From contig NC_089723.1 in the NCBI RefSeq assembly GCF_035083965.1, positions 22,981,193-23,045,192 of the forward strand: a stretch of 64,000 bases of DNA, in the 5' to 3' direction. The position numbers and the translations under genes are program-made. Under the pieces are notes generated by a model that searched no databases, was not told where the DNA came from, and saw only the letters and a list, made by a program, of their open reading frames with translations. Positions 1-11,210 of this stretch are shown in pieces (position 1 is the first letter of the stretch; every line of letters begins with the position of its first letter). This DNA comes from Branchiostoma lanceolatum (taxonomy: Eukaryota; Chordata; Leptocardii; Amphioxiformes; Branchiostomatidae).

Positions 1-2
1 AA

Positions 3-146
3 GTTAACGTGGTCGTCAAAGATGACGGAGAGGTTCTCTGGATATTAGGTGGGAGCACTGTAGTCATTCTTCTTGGAACAGCTCAGTTTATTATGAATGA
101 TTATATTAAGTCGTACAAAAGGAACTTAGAAAGCAGATTTCAATAA
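3..146 (+). CDS. C-terminal exon of an unidentified single-pass membrane protein (partial)
   Basis: An open frame enters from the left edge and ends at TAA 144-146. It encodes about 47 residues: an acidic stretch (KDDGE), one hydrophobic segment of about 20 residues starting WILGGSTVVILLG, then a basic tail (KSYKRNLESRF). This is the pattern of a transmembrane helix with a short cytoplasmic end. A polyadenylation signal AATAAA follows at 227-232 and another at 295-300, consistent with a true gene end. I do not recognise the family. It does not match the fourth membrane helix of the ion channel that follows, so I treat it as a separate upstream gene rather than part of that channel. The reading frame is short, so coding status is probable but not certain. 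Confidence 0.5.
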   Translation, partial: VNVVVKDDGEVLWILGGSTVVILLGTAQFIMNDYIKSYKRNLESRFQ

Positions 147-226
147 CGATAATGCAACATAAGACGCCGTTTATAAAACAATTGACTATATATATATATA
201 TTTAGCATGGGAAAAGTACGTCTGAA

Positions 227-300
227 AATAAAACATTGTGTTTCTATTCAATTAGAATACAATTCGTTACATTGCATTTGATGTATGTTAGTTCAATAAA
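227..300 (+). terminator. Polyadenylation signals of the upstream gene
   Basis: AATAAA occurs at 227-232 and again at 295-300, after the stop codon at 144-146. They mark the likely 3' end of the gene entering from the left. The gap from here to the first channel exon at 393 is too short to hold the missing N-terminal exons of the channel. Confidence 0.5.
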
Positions 301-392
301 ATATTTCTAATGGCAACAACTTATTCTTAAGAATGTCTCTAAAGTACTTGTATCTTTGTAAGAAGAATCTTTCTCTGTTCACACTCATTCAG

Positions 393-2840
393 AAAATCTG
401 GTGGTGACTACGTGTGACCTCGACCAGTACTTCTTCCCGTTCGACAACATGACGTGTCCGATATGTGTAGGAGGAAAGTTCAGATCTGGTGACGAGATTC
501 GTTGTCGAGAAGAGAACTCTACCGAGAATGTGATGAACTGCAGCACTGCTCGAGAGGTACCTGGAGGAGAGTGGATGGTATCGGTCAGTCTGGAAGCCAG
601 CGGTGACCAGGTAGAGTACTTCATTTCAATATTTCAACTCCGTTCAATAAAAGTGTACAGTGCTAGAGTACGGAAATGCAAAGTTAAAGGTCCATAGGAC
701 AGGTTATATGCTGAGCCATGGTGGTTTAGCATGTTTTGGATATTTGAGGGTTCATTACCTCATGCCTTAAAGTTAAAGTTTCCTATGTTTAACATGCGTT
801 TCACCTATTTTACAACGTTCACAGTTAACGCTGTAGGTGGGAGTAAGCATACGACAAACTTAGTATGGCTTTGCTTTCACCTTGCAGTTATTTCATCTTT
901 CATTTTTTTTTGCAAAAAAAACAACAACAGGATTTTACCTGTCTTTCATGTAAGGCCACCCTGACTTGATTATATGGATGGCATCCATTAATTTTCCGCA
1001 TCAATTTTTGTCCACTTCCAAAATATTTTGTCACACGCTTGCATCAGTACCCATAGGATGTCATCCATATCATCAAATAAGTATGGACTGTAAACTAAAC
1101 ATGCATATTTCTACTTTATCTCAGGCTTGTCTTCAGCTGTACCTGCGGAGAAACCCGACGTACCACATGTGTACGACTGTCACCCCGTTCATCGTCCTGT
1201 CACTGCTGATGTGCATCACGTTCTTCATCCCACTGGACAGTGGAGACCGTCTCGGGTACGGCATGACCATCCTCCTGTCCATGTTCGTTAACCTCGTGGT
1301 CATCACAGACTTCCTGCCGCGATCTGGAAACATCCCGTTCATCGGTAAGTCCAATTTTTTTCTCAAATTAGAGGTTTCAATCAGGGTGTTAGTAGTGGCA
1401 AGGATTTTTAACGCTGTCCTCCCAAAAATCCCGGTGCAACAAGTCCAATATCGAAGCCTCTGCATAGGGAATAGGTACAACTACAAAATGTGGCAGGAAG
1501 TGATGGGGGGATGTGGTATACTCAAAGACTGACAGGAAGTTGTTTCGGATTTGAGGTCAACATGGTCACAAGCAGGCTGGTTCCCAAATGCTAGTCACGT
1601 CGGCCGGGGAACAGGAAGTAAGTTCCAAGAAGTAAGTCTCTGTTTGTTTGTCTGCGTTCTTGTGTGGCCGTGGGTATTTGAATGCGGCAGAGTAGCTGGT
1701 TTCCACATGCCAGGAACTTCGAAGACACTGACAGGAAGTTTGGTCAAAGGTCCCCGAAAGGTCCCAGAATAGGTTATCTAATTTCATGTCTGAAATTACC
1801 TACTGTATGCATGTCTGTTGCTGTATGAGAGCCAGTGGGGAAATGCACTAGGCATAATCTGCGAGAAATTCACAATAATGAATAGAACAAGAAATTCACA
1901 AAAACTGAAGGTATTTCATTGAAGTATGAGATCTTCCATTTCTAATCATTACTTTGTATGTACTCAGGTATTGTGAATATCGTGGCCATTGTCATGATGA
2001 GTTTCTTCATGCTGGTCACTGCTGGGATCATCAGGCTGGCTCATCGAGAGACGGAGATGTCTCAGTGTACAAAAGTCTTTTTCCTGGGATGCTGCGCACG
2101 ACTAGTACTGCTCGGCGATATGAGAAGGTCCGTATGTGTACATGCATACTATTAGGCAGATGGTGTAGATGTATAGATTTGTGAAACATAAGTTAAAATA
2201 GAAATATAGATATTAGATATATCAGGTGCAGATGTAGGTATGGGTTTTCAGGCTGATATTTATTACAGCAAATGATAGTTATCTCGCACACAATAGTATG
2301 ATAGCACATTCCCTGTGTATTCTGCTAACTTGTCTTGATGCGCATGTACATGCAAATACCACAGGAACCATGTACAAACTACACATCTGTCCTGTATTGT
2401 TATGACTGCTTGTTTGAATCATTGTTAACTATTGACTGCTTGTTTGAATCATTGTTAACTACAGGGCTTCAAAAGAAGACAAGAGGTCCAAAATGGAGGG
2501 GGTCCTTTTGGTCAACAGCAGAATCATTTCTGATACGGACGACATCGGCATCACTCAGGACGATGGCGACGCACGAGGCAATCCTGAAGATGATGTCGCC
2601 AGCGTCCTGAAAGGCCTGAAAGTTGTCATGAAAAGCACCAAGCAGAGTCTAGAGGCCCTGAGGGAGAGCCTGGATGGCTGGAAGAAAGACGGGCGTGGTT
2701 GTGACGACCCTGAAGAAGGAAAGAGTGACTGGGAACGACTGGCACTCGTCCTGGATAGACTTTGTCTGATATTTTACCTCGGTGGGCTATTCGCCTCCGT
2801 ACCTTTGATCCTTCACTTTGGGAGTAGCCGACTGTTCTAA
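393..2840 (+). CDS. Cys-loop ligand-gated ion channel, nicotinic receptor-like, 5'-incomplete
   Basis: Exons 393-610, 1125-1344, 1968-2127 and 2465-2840 join in consistent phase with GT-AG introns to give 323 residues. Exon 1 holds the signature Cys loop CDLDQYFFPFDNMTC, with exactly 13 residues between the cysteines and the FPFD core. It also has three extra cysteines before a GEW motif. Exon 2 encodes LRRNPTYH, TM1 and TM2 (PLDSGDRLGYG, then LLSMFVNLVVITDFLP), which resembles cation-selective members. Exon 3 encodes TM3. Exon 4 encodes an acidic cytoplasmic loop and TM4 (DWERLALVLDRL). The family forms pentameric neurotransmitter-gated channels in the plasma membrane. The first 100-150 residues of the usual extracellular domain are absent, although only about 250 bases separate exon 1 from the previous gene. 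The copy may therefore be truncated, or the assembly may lack sequence here. Ligand cannot be deduced. Confidence 0.88.
954..1084. repeat. Short inverted-repeat insertion in channel intron 1
   Basis: TTGATTATATGGATGGCATCC (near 966) and the reverse complement of a near-identical stretch at 1056-1078 form 21-base arms with two mismatches. The core TATGGATGACATCC recurs in the inverted repeats at 53549-53982. This suggests a shared family of non-autonomous DNA elements. Confidence 0.5.
2400..2460. repeat. 30-bp tandem duplication before channel exon 4
   Basis: The stretch TGACTGCTTGTTTGAATCAT and its continuation occur twice back to back, directly upstream of the splice acceptor at 2464. It lies in the intron and does not alter the coding frame. 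Confidence 0.8.
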
Positions 2841-3965
2841 TGAACTGTATTATGTTATAAAAGCTGATGGAAAAACTGGACGGCTCACAATTCTGTTGTT
2901 GAACCACAGATTATTTTCGGTCGACGTCACTGACGAACTTCTGAGATAGCAGATACTGTCCGAAACGTCAATTGTTTACAACACGTATCCAGTTGTTTGT
3001 GTAACTTTTGTATTGTGTATCTTGTGTATCTTTCCTGTATGTCTAAACTTTATTGACGTATTGGTCAGCTTTAGTTGAAGAACGTGAATGTGTTATGATT
3101 ATTGGTTGTACATATTTGAGGAGGGGAGGGGGGCAGATAACTTAGGTCGGTATCAGAAACACAGCTATAGGTAGTCATAGAATGCCGACCAAATATGGTT
3201 ACAATGTTTGTATAAGGTCGTAACATGATGCTTCTCTACTCCTATATGATTAATGTACTATGTAGCCTAAGGCTTCACAATGTACGGCAGGCAAAAATAT
3301 TTTACAAGAATGTATTTAAGTATTATGATATATGATATGGTTAAGAATGTAATGGTAAAAGCATGTTATCAAAAGCAGCTAGCTAGTGCAGATGGCCGAT
3401 GTGTCGTAACTTGTGATTGTGATGTTTTTATGTTGCATGTTGTAGAACAGCTTGTAAACATTGATCGAATGATTATCGGTATATATGTAAATAAGTTTGA
3501 ATTAGTGAGAAAAACAAGTGTTGTCGAAAGTATTGTGGCAAGAAATGTCCCAGTAGTCAGGACGCTACCTTTCAGCATGCATGAGGTATAGGGACTAAGT
3601 GCTTATAAATCATATTGTAACTGCGATAATTGACTTCTCTAACACTGCAGTTTTGTAGCTCATGTCTAATAAATTAGTGTGTGAACCAAGACGAAAGCGT
3701 TGTTACCCAGTAGTGGTTAGTCTCATCTATTTTAATCATCGTGCACACATTTAACATCTTCTTTTTTATGCCTCTAGACGTCGGCCCTTTAATTCCTTTG
3801 ACACCAACGATACCAACATTTTCTGACTATATTCAACGACAATGATATTGTTATTCAATGAACATCGCTATTTGCGCCAAATATACACCGTTCAGATGGT
3901 ATTGACATTGAACTATCAAAACATCATAATCCCAGCTCTTGGCTCATGCAGCTACCTTATTAGAT
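2841..3965 (+). other. 3' untranslated and intergenic stretch with a LINE-tail-like repeat
   Basis: After the channel stop codon, 2890-3015 matches in character two other places in the window (8285-8420 and 62365-62490). All have CACTGACGAA, then a CTGTC-GAAACGTC core, then CAGTTG-TTG-GTAACT. This resembles the 3' tail of a CR1-type LINE, by recollection of such sequences. AATAAA at 3668-3673 is a plausible polyadenylation signal. I saw no supported coding region; the small frames at 3280-3591 have no exon-like context. Confidence 0.5.
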
Positions 3966-3970
3966 TAATC

Positions 3971-4211
3971 GTTGCTTATTCCCCTATGACGTCACAGTGA
4001 GCACAACAACCGTTTCTAAGCTGGCACCGCGGCTCGTGAAAACCTTTTTTTTTTGTTGAGAATCAAACCAAATATGATAATTCTAAAGATCTTGCGGCTG
4101 TATTAAATTACGACGACTAAGCACTTTGTTTCTTTGTTGTTCTTGAAGCGTGACGCAAGCTCCCGAACCGGCTGCCATGTTCACTGTGACGTCATCGGGC
4201 GAATAATCAAC
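3971..4211. mobile_element. Fold-back (MITE-like) element with CRE-type palindromes in its arms
   Basis: The left arm begins GTTGCTTATTCCCC and contains ATGACGTCACAGTGAGCA. The right arm, read on the other strand, begins GTTGATTATTCGCCC and contains ATGACGTCACAGTGAACA. Similarity continues for about 50-60 bases on each side around a T-rich centre. Each arm holds the palindrome TGACGTCA, the core CREB/ATF site. I see no coding capacity, so the element looks like a non-autonomous DNA transposon. I could not fix a target-site duplication. Confidence 0.65.
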
Positions 4212-4373
4212 GTTTAGTTTGATCAAATGGCAGCAGGAATCATCACGCCCTGTAAGTATGATTTTTCGATAATTTGATGTACAATACTAATGAGAAGGGT
4301 ATATATTTAGCGTTGATGTTGAACTATTGTTGAATATAATGAGAAAATGTTATGTTTTTGTGTCGTCAGCACT

Positions 4374-5677
4374 TTAAGGAATGAGGAACCAGAAGGGGTT
4401 ATCATCGTACTGCTGCTGGATGTACTCGGGAGTACGACAGGTGCCCGAGATGGGCTGGATCCCGGTGATTCCTCCCCAGCACCGGAGCCCGTCCTCACAA
4501 GCACAGCTGTCCCCGGACACGTACATAAGACTGCACACTTCTCCGTCCTGAAAACGTACCAAAAAAAAAAAAAGTTTTAAGATCTCACGCCTTTGTGATA
4601 TATTTAGAGTACCTCGTAGGTCTCGTTTGGTTACAGTTTACTGATTATGCAAATAAAGTTTTTGTTCGCTTTACATGTGTCTTTTGAGCACTTCCTTGTG
4701 CTCTATGGAGAACGTGGTGAACGTGACTAGCATAGTGAGAATATGTAACTGCGAAAATACAGATAGACCAAATGTAATGCATCTCCGTGACTTAGTAGTC
4801 AGTTCAACTGCCCCCATGACCTGTCATGTCTTCCACAAGTTTGATCTTTGCGGTGACGCCATCTTTCCACTCACTTTCTGCCAACTCCACTGACAGTGCT
4901 CGTGTTAAGCAAACCTGTTATTGATAAGGATTAAAATGCTACTTTTGAATCTTTCCCTGCCGTATGCAAATATCGTCATTTCCTGACGACCCCTCATGAG
5001 AGCTGCTGCACCTGGTGCGACAAGGTCATCAAATGGCGACTACACCCAAACCTGATTATTTGTCAGACTTTGAAACTCATTATGTTATATTAATGAAAAA
5101 TTGTATGATATCAATAAACTATCCCAGATAATAACAATGACCAAAAGAAGCCGAAGGTCCATTAGATACAACATATATATATTGCTGCAGTACCAAGCAC
5201 CATCTGAGTTACCTGGATTCTAGGTCCGCAGGTGCCTAGCGGAGTGGTAGCGCCTTCCATGATGGGGTAGATCCCTGTCAGTGGGTAGCCATTCACACGA
5301 CAGCACTGTGCACTGCTACAATCACGGTTGGATCTGCAGCTCTTTTCTTCAGCGATTGTCTGACCCTGTTACCCAAATCAGAACTTCAGGGTTAAGATTT
5401 TTAACTTATGAAAGACTTTGTTTGATTTCAAGTCAACAATAAACTGCATAAACAATTTCTTGAAATATTACATGAAACAACTTGCACTCGACAATACACT
5501 GCTATACATTGTACATGCTATGTATGCTATTCATGTTATGAAAGACAACGTCAATATGTGTAAGAAAAGCAGGAAAGAGAAAATTTTCAGTCTTGATTTT
5601 TAATATCGTAATGTGGAACAAACCTGTGTAACACTTGACAGCGCACAGAGCAATACCAGCAACATAGAGAGAGTCAT
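4374..5677 (-). CDS. Secreted ten-cysteine protein, prokineticin/Dickkopf/colipase-type fold
   Basis: Three exons on the minus strand, 5677-5624, 5365-5213 and 4547-4374, join in phase 0 with GT-AG introns to encode 126 residues. Exon 1 is exactly a signal peptide (MTLSMLLVLLCALSSVTQ). Mature cysteine spacing is C-x5-C-x4-CC-x23-C-x9-C-x9-C-x-C-x5-C-x13-C. The fixed steps C-x5-C-x4-CC, C-x9-C, C-x-C and C-x5-C match vertebrate prokineticins and the second cysteine-rich domain of Dickkopf proteins, as I recall them. Only the loops differ in length. Key local motifs are NRDCSSAQCCR, DGEVCS, CACEDGLRC and SGTC. The protein probably folds with five disulfides and is secreted as a ligand or inhibitor. 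It lacks the AVIT-like N-terminus of true prokineticins, so it could equally be an astakine- or colipase-like member. Receptor unknown. Confidence 0.85.
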
Positions 5678-7272
5678 CTTGTCTCTGACCAACTCCGAAA
5701 AGTCTAAACAGGAAACTCGTTCGGTGGACTTTGCTTATTTAGCACTATATCCTTTGGCGGATGTACCGCCATGCGTCACAGTACCGGTGTCCGGAAAACA
5801 ATAAGTAGGCATTAATATATTGTATTAAGCAAATATTTTCTGAAGTAAGAGCAGAGTTTGAGAAATAGATTTTTCTTTCTTCGCGCACAAAAGGTTTTGT
5901 TTTGGTAGAGTTTGTAGCAGGGATTGTACATGTGGTTTTATAATTAGCAGCATAACTCCAGAAGCTTTGGGTTGATTAATAGAAATTTGAAATTTGGCTT
6001 GCGGTTAGGTTGGGACGAACTACCTACATGAAGGTAGAGGGGGAGTTATGCGACAAGCGAGAAGAACCCTATTTTAAAACTTGGTAAATGTCGCAGGATG
6101 TCATATGAAAAGGCAACGTAACACGGAGGGGTAGATTAAAGATCATCGTTAAGTAGTTCAACTTGCTTTATCCCTTCAAATCCGTCACTACCTTTTTTCT
6201 ATAAACATATAAATGAACGTCTTTAGTCTGTATGTGTTTTGGTTTTGTCATATATTCTTAAGCTTTTTTGCCATCTTAGCTCCACCATGCTGAATTGTCA
6301 AAAATAGATTGTTTTAGCAAATAGCAGAATATATGACATTTTGACGTCGTTGCTGTTGACAACAGAAGTCTTTGCAGACACTAATATTCTGTCAGTAACC
6401 CTTTTTGTTGGATGTTGTTGCCTAACTTTGAGTTTTATGGCAATACCCTATATATACGGTTTCAAGCAATAACATCATGTAAATGACATCATCATTACGT
6501 CTCTCTGACACCAAAGTTGTCATAATGAGTTTATTTCAATTGAACATCATCCTAAGAAAATGTGCTGGTCATACGATAAGTAAGGATGCCCAAAAAAGCT
6601 TGGGTCAAGGGATTAAGTACAGAAGAAACTAATCCATTTATAGGTTGTGGGTGTGTTCCTAATACATGTACACCCAGAAGGGCAGATAGTCGGAACGCTT
6701 GGTTAATTTTAGCACACCAGTGGGAGGGTTTATTTCACTGTCATACATCAGATCCAAATGCAATATTACCTACAGTAAGATGACAGAAATTCACAATAGC
6801 AAAAGTTTGTAATGATATGAATGATTCAAATGGTACATAAGAAAAGTATATACTTATGTTTTTGTTATCGTTATGAATTATGCTTAATCTAAAACAGAAC
6901 TTTGAGGATTCTGCGTATGTAACATATAATTTCTATCCTTCCTTCTAATCTCTAATTGTACAGACGGTATCCAGCATCATACTATTTTTACACACAATCA
7001 ATGATAACAATACATTGTTCCTTGCGGTTTTTTTCGGCACTAAGTATCTAGCGAGTTTCGGAGATTGATTTGGCTTTTTCTTGAGTTTAGGTTTTCTTCG
7101 GCCTCCTTTTCATGTTGCGTCGACGGTAAGTTTGCTGCAAATAAGCAAAAAAGTAGCAGTAATATCAATATACATTTTGTACACGTTTCTGCAAAACACG
7201 TGACCACTGAATCATTTAAAAAACGCAATGTCTTAACAAGAATCCAAGAGTAGATCATAACTACTTTGAACA

Positions 7273-7436
7273 GAATGCTTGCAGGAACGAAAAATAAAAG
7301 TGTTTATAGATATACAAAGATTATGCTCATGGATAGTCTTGTTATGTTTTGTGGGTTTCTTACTTTTCTTACTTATCGTTCCCACAAACTGACCGACGTG
7401 AGGCCGGTTCGGAACTGTGACCGTAGCATTATCGGA
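7273..7436 (+). repeat. Dispersed repeat shared with 49008-49175
   Basis: Both copies run from GCTTGCAGG through an AAAAATAAAA tract and ATTATGCTCATGGATA to CCGTAGCATTA, with the same order of motifs and moderate divergence. No coding sequence was seen. The class is unknown. Confidence 0.6.
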
Positions 7437-8119
7437 TGTCTCTCTAGTTTTTGTTCAACTTTATGACATCCATTAATCCATAGCAGATATGTCCTACAGC
7501 TTGTCGCAAGGTCCTTAATATAGCCCTGTATCGTTATATATCTGTCTGGTAGCTTAAAATGCATTCGCGTCATCGTCTCAATGTCAGGATCAAGTTAACA
7601 TGACGCATCATGTGGAGATTCAGAGGTCAAAATAACACCAAGGGTTGCACGCGTGTTTGAAATGAAGAGGGGTTGTGTTTCACGAACGCCATGATAATCA
7701 TGATCCACGGAAAGGAAACCATCCTTCTAAACGATTACATGACAACTTGATACACCATTTGACTCCAATGTCCTTGTCTCTAGGTTGCAAAAATCCACAT
7801 TTCATTTTATTTGACCGTGACTTGAAGTACAATGTATAAAAAGATTACCACCGCGGGGTCATATACACATTCACTTACATAGCATGAACATAAACTTTGC
7901 ACACCAACCTCAGCGTACACATTGACGTGAAAAATGTGAAAGTTTCAAGCAAGGATTGTTTTGTCGCTTTCTAGACTATTGGCTAATAAATCGATAGCTG
8001 AAAGTCACTTTAGATTCCGATCTTGGGGTGTCAATTTTTTCCAGGACGTTGCAGCCTTGTTCGTCCATAAACAGTTTAGGGAATGAGCATCAGATACTGT
8101 ATTTTAATCATCAACAGAA

Positions 8120-8420
8120 AAGGTGGCCTACGTGTCGACCTTTCCGGCACTTTGACCCGTGCGCCTTAACATTAGCTCCTGTATTCAAATTATAGGGACT
8201 AAATTACTCAATACCATCAATTTTGTCTTGACATTGTCCTAGTTTTGTTTTCACTGTGACAGTCAAGAATTTGTTTTCATTTAAATAGCAATTCATAGTT
8301 TTTGGTTAAACCTGTTGAATCACAGATTTTCTCAGTTGTCACTGACGAAAAGTAATGGATGCTGTCTGAAACGACTGACCGTTTCCAAAATACATCTAGT
8401 TGCTTGAGTAACTGTTATTT
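8120..8420 (+). repeat. LINE-tail-like repeat copy
   Basis: The segment parallels 62180-62500 over its whole length, including CTTTCCGGCA, CATAGTTTTTGGTTAAA, and the terminal CACTGACGAAA and GAGTAACTG motifs. The last 130 bases also match 2890-3015. This suggests the 3' part of a CR1-like LINE, truncated at varying points. Confidence 0.5.
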
Positions 8421-8516
8421 CATGTATCATTAAAGATTTGTTGGTTTACTATCGTCTATGAATATGCAATTTGGACTGTTTATCAACAAGCTGTGAAAGT
8501 TATACATGATACTAAC

Positions 8517-9042
8517 CCCTTGTTCTACAAGCTGACTCCTGACGTTTAGCGTTTCACATCTGTCCATCATCGCTGCCAGGCGCTCTTCTCGTTCCATGGT
8601 TTCTTTTCTGGCTGAATGCAGAATGCTTCTGTCATTCCTAAGGATCTGTCGGGCAACATCAACGCCTGATGGGGACACAAAACAACTTCTCAGGTTCAAC
8701 CAATCACGTGGCAGGTGAACATAATGTGATCAACACATCAATACGACCTTGGTGATGCTTTGATAGTTATTGATCAGTCGCACTGCGGCCTTTGATTTCG
8801 TATTGGAAAATACCGTTTCTGTTTCAGCGCAACTCAAATGTCTGGCTTCCAAAGCAGACCTACAAAGCCTTTCTTTAATTCTACCGTCAGTTGTTGCCTC
8901 GCTGCTCATCTTTGATGAACAAACCACAATCTTCACAGAGAAAGGACAAAGGAAAGATAAATATAAAACTACAAAGCCGCAGGTTTAGACATTATCAGAC
9001 GGTTTTATATACTGTGTACTTACTCATTGGGCCCATAGGCAT
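8517..9042 (-). CDS. R-SNARE-like short coiled-coil protein, paralog 1
   Basis: Exon 1 (9042-9024) encodes MPMGPM plus one base and ends at a GTAAGT donor. Exon 2 (8665-8517) starts after a CAG acceptor and restores the frame as SVDVARQIL. The central motif MEREERLAAMMDRCETL lines up with the synaptobrevin core LERDQKLSELDDRADAL around its zero-layer arginine. This alignment is from memory of VAMP2. Exon 2 ends in phase 0 at a GTTAGT donor; if it is unspliced, the frame continues to a stop at 8430. The next exon was not identified. No membrane anchor is visible, unlike true synaptobrevins. The exon sizes and the phase of the first junction match the four other paralogs, which supports a real gene. 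Function as a soluble SNARE-like or generic coiled-coil protein is inference. Confidence 0.72.
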
Positions 9043-11210
9043 GATGAGGCTGTTGGGAGATCGGGCACTGCGGGAAGTCTCGAGTTCTTGGCCGACGAAC
9101 GATTACCCCTGGCTGATTGTTTTTGGACAGTTAATGTGTTGTAAACTGTAAAATGCCTCCCGCAACATACGCCTTCTTTAAACTACATATCCTCTAAATT
9201 TATCCTCTTTGAGATTGACGTGTGCAGGTTACGCATGCGCAACATCCTCGTTCATCTACCCTTGTACACATGCCAAGTGTTACTGTGGATTCATCATTTT
9301 TAAACATGAACTTGATTTCGTGGTAGAAAGGGAACTAGGATTTTCGCGGTGTTTTAAGTTCGCGGTTGAAACTTAATAGTGCTGCGTTAATAAGATGTAA
9401 ACCTATATTAGCGGTATTATCAAATCGCTGTGGTCACTCTGAAATTAAAACCTCGGCGAACATTTTAAGATATGCAGTATTTTTATAACCACCACACAGT
9501 GAAGAGGAGGCTAAGTGCTCCAAAGATGGTAAAGATATTTTGTGTGACGTGTAGTTCAATGATGTGGTCATAAAACCTGCCAGCTACAGCGGTAAATCAT
9601 GTGTAACATAACTCAACTGACTGGCAATAAATAAGACCATTGACCTCCAATAGAACAACCGTGGAGCCAGGAATTTTAACAAGATCTAAAAACAAAGTCA
9701 CTCTGATTATGACAAGGAATTTTCAATGAAACGTTACAAAATGATTGTCGATGATGATTTATTTTGTAAAATGTCCATATATCATACATGTCTGTGTGGG
9801 CGAAAACAAGTATCTAGCTGTACATACGTTACATACCCATCTGTCATGGACAACCGCAATACCACAAATACCAGACTGAAATATACGTAATCGATACCGC
9901 GTTGATGTCCTTAACGTGCTTGTCAGGCTTGTCATGGACAGGTCAGGGCGTTCAGTTGAGGGTTTTTTATATTTGCCCAGGCTCAAAGTCTATTGAAACT
10001 ATTAAAAACAGTCTTGGAAAAGTAGAAACATTCACCATAATCTATCTTTCTTGTAAGGTTTGTGCTTGTGTTGGTGGTTGTTTTTTTTGTGCCTTACCAA
10101 ATTTATCTGAATTAAGAAACAGAAATATCACAGCAGCAACTACGTGTCTAATGTCACGAAGCCAACTAGATAGGTCTTATGTATGATATAATTCTCAACG
10201 GAAGGGTCATGCACTGTTGTCGGCTTACTGTGGTTAGCTGTTACACTATCTGCCGTTGACAGTTAGATGCTTTTCTGGAAATATATAGCCCGAGGAAAGG
10301 TTCGAAAAAAGATATTAAAGTCTTTGCTATGAACCAATGCTTTATTTCTTTCATAACATCTTCGCGAAGAATATATAAACAAGTTTACAATGACATCCGC
10401 CATATCGTTTGTACAATATACAGTTCAATTGCTCTCTTTCTTTTTTTTCTATACAAATGTCCTGTAATTTCACTATTCTATATTGTACGTCAATCGTGAT
10501 GAAAGTTGGATCTTCAAAACTTACAAATAAGCATTATTTTCACAATTATTCACATTCCATTCTGCCACAATACAACAAAAATGTACCACCAAGAAAAGAA
10601 TGCTATGATATCATAAATGAGATAACGAGATAACAACATCTTCTTTAAACTATAGCTTAAATTGTTACAGTCAGTCTTAGTACTCTCATTTCACCATTTG
10701 TAGTCCGAGAAAAACTTCTTTCCTCTTCTTTTTAGCAGCGTATTCCATATTCTTCAAGTATCCCCCTTTCGTCATTTGCTGTTACTGCAACCTCACCCTC
10801 ATTCGGCGCTGTTGATTGATAGACGAAGAATGTTAAAATTTAAACTCACCAATTGCAAGAAGTCCAAGATCGCGTATATCCATTTAGTTTATCACATACA
10901 TGGTCATAATCTAAGTTAATGGGCATAGAGCAAACAGAAACAGGAGTTTTGAGGAAGTCTGTATATGTCATGTATATCTTCTATTATCTAACCAGATTCA
11001 ACGCATACTTCCAATTCTCAAAGTACTCTGTTACACCATTTCTATCTTAAATCCTTCCAGACTGCCATTTGCAATATTCACATACTGCGAACTCACATCA
11101 AGACAAACAAACACCCAAACACACAAACTGATTACTTTGTTTTCACGAATGTACAGACAAAACACATTGTGTGCTCGTTAAATGATAACTCAGTAGTCCA
11201 GCATTCTTAC
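9043..11210. other. Intergenic stretch, nothing recognised
   Basis: This AT-rich sequence separates paralogs 1 and 2 and contains no exon-like coding or strong repeat that I can support. It may hold an unseen third exon of paralog 2, whose exon 2 ends at 11211 in phase 0 with a GTAAGA donor. Confidence 0.4.

Larger units (their letters stand above)
5678..8516. other. Intergenic stretch with two dispersed repeat copies
   Basis: I found no exon-like coding here; the 65-codon frame at 6586-6783 has no splice sites or homology that I can recognise. Positions 7273-7436 share a repeat with 49008-49175 (GCTTGCAGG, then ATTATGCTCATGGATA, then CCGTAGCATTA at the end). Positions 8120-8420 resemble 62180-62500 and carry the LINE-tail-like motif described at 2890. 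Confidence 0.55.

Noticed and set aside
4228-4252. Possible plus-strand first exon (ATGGCAGCAGG up to a GTAAGT donor)
   Set aside because: No partner exon in frame was found before the next gene, and nothing else supports it.
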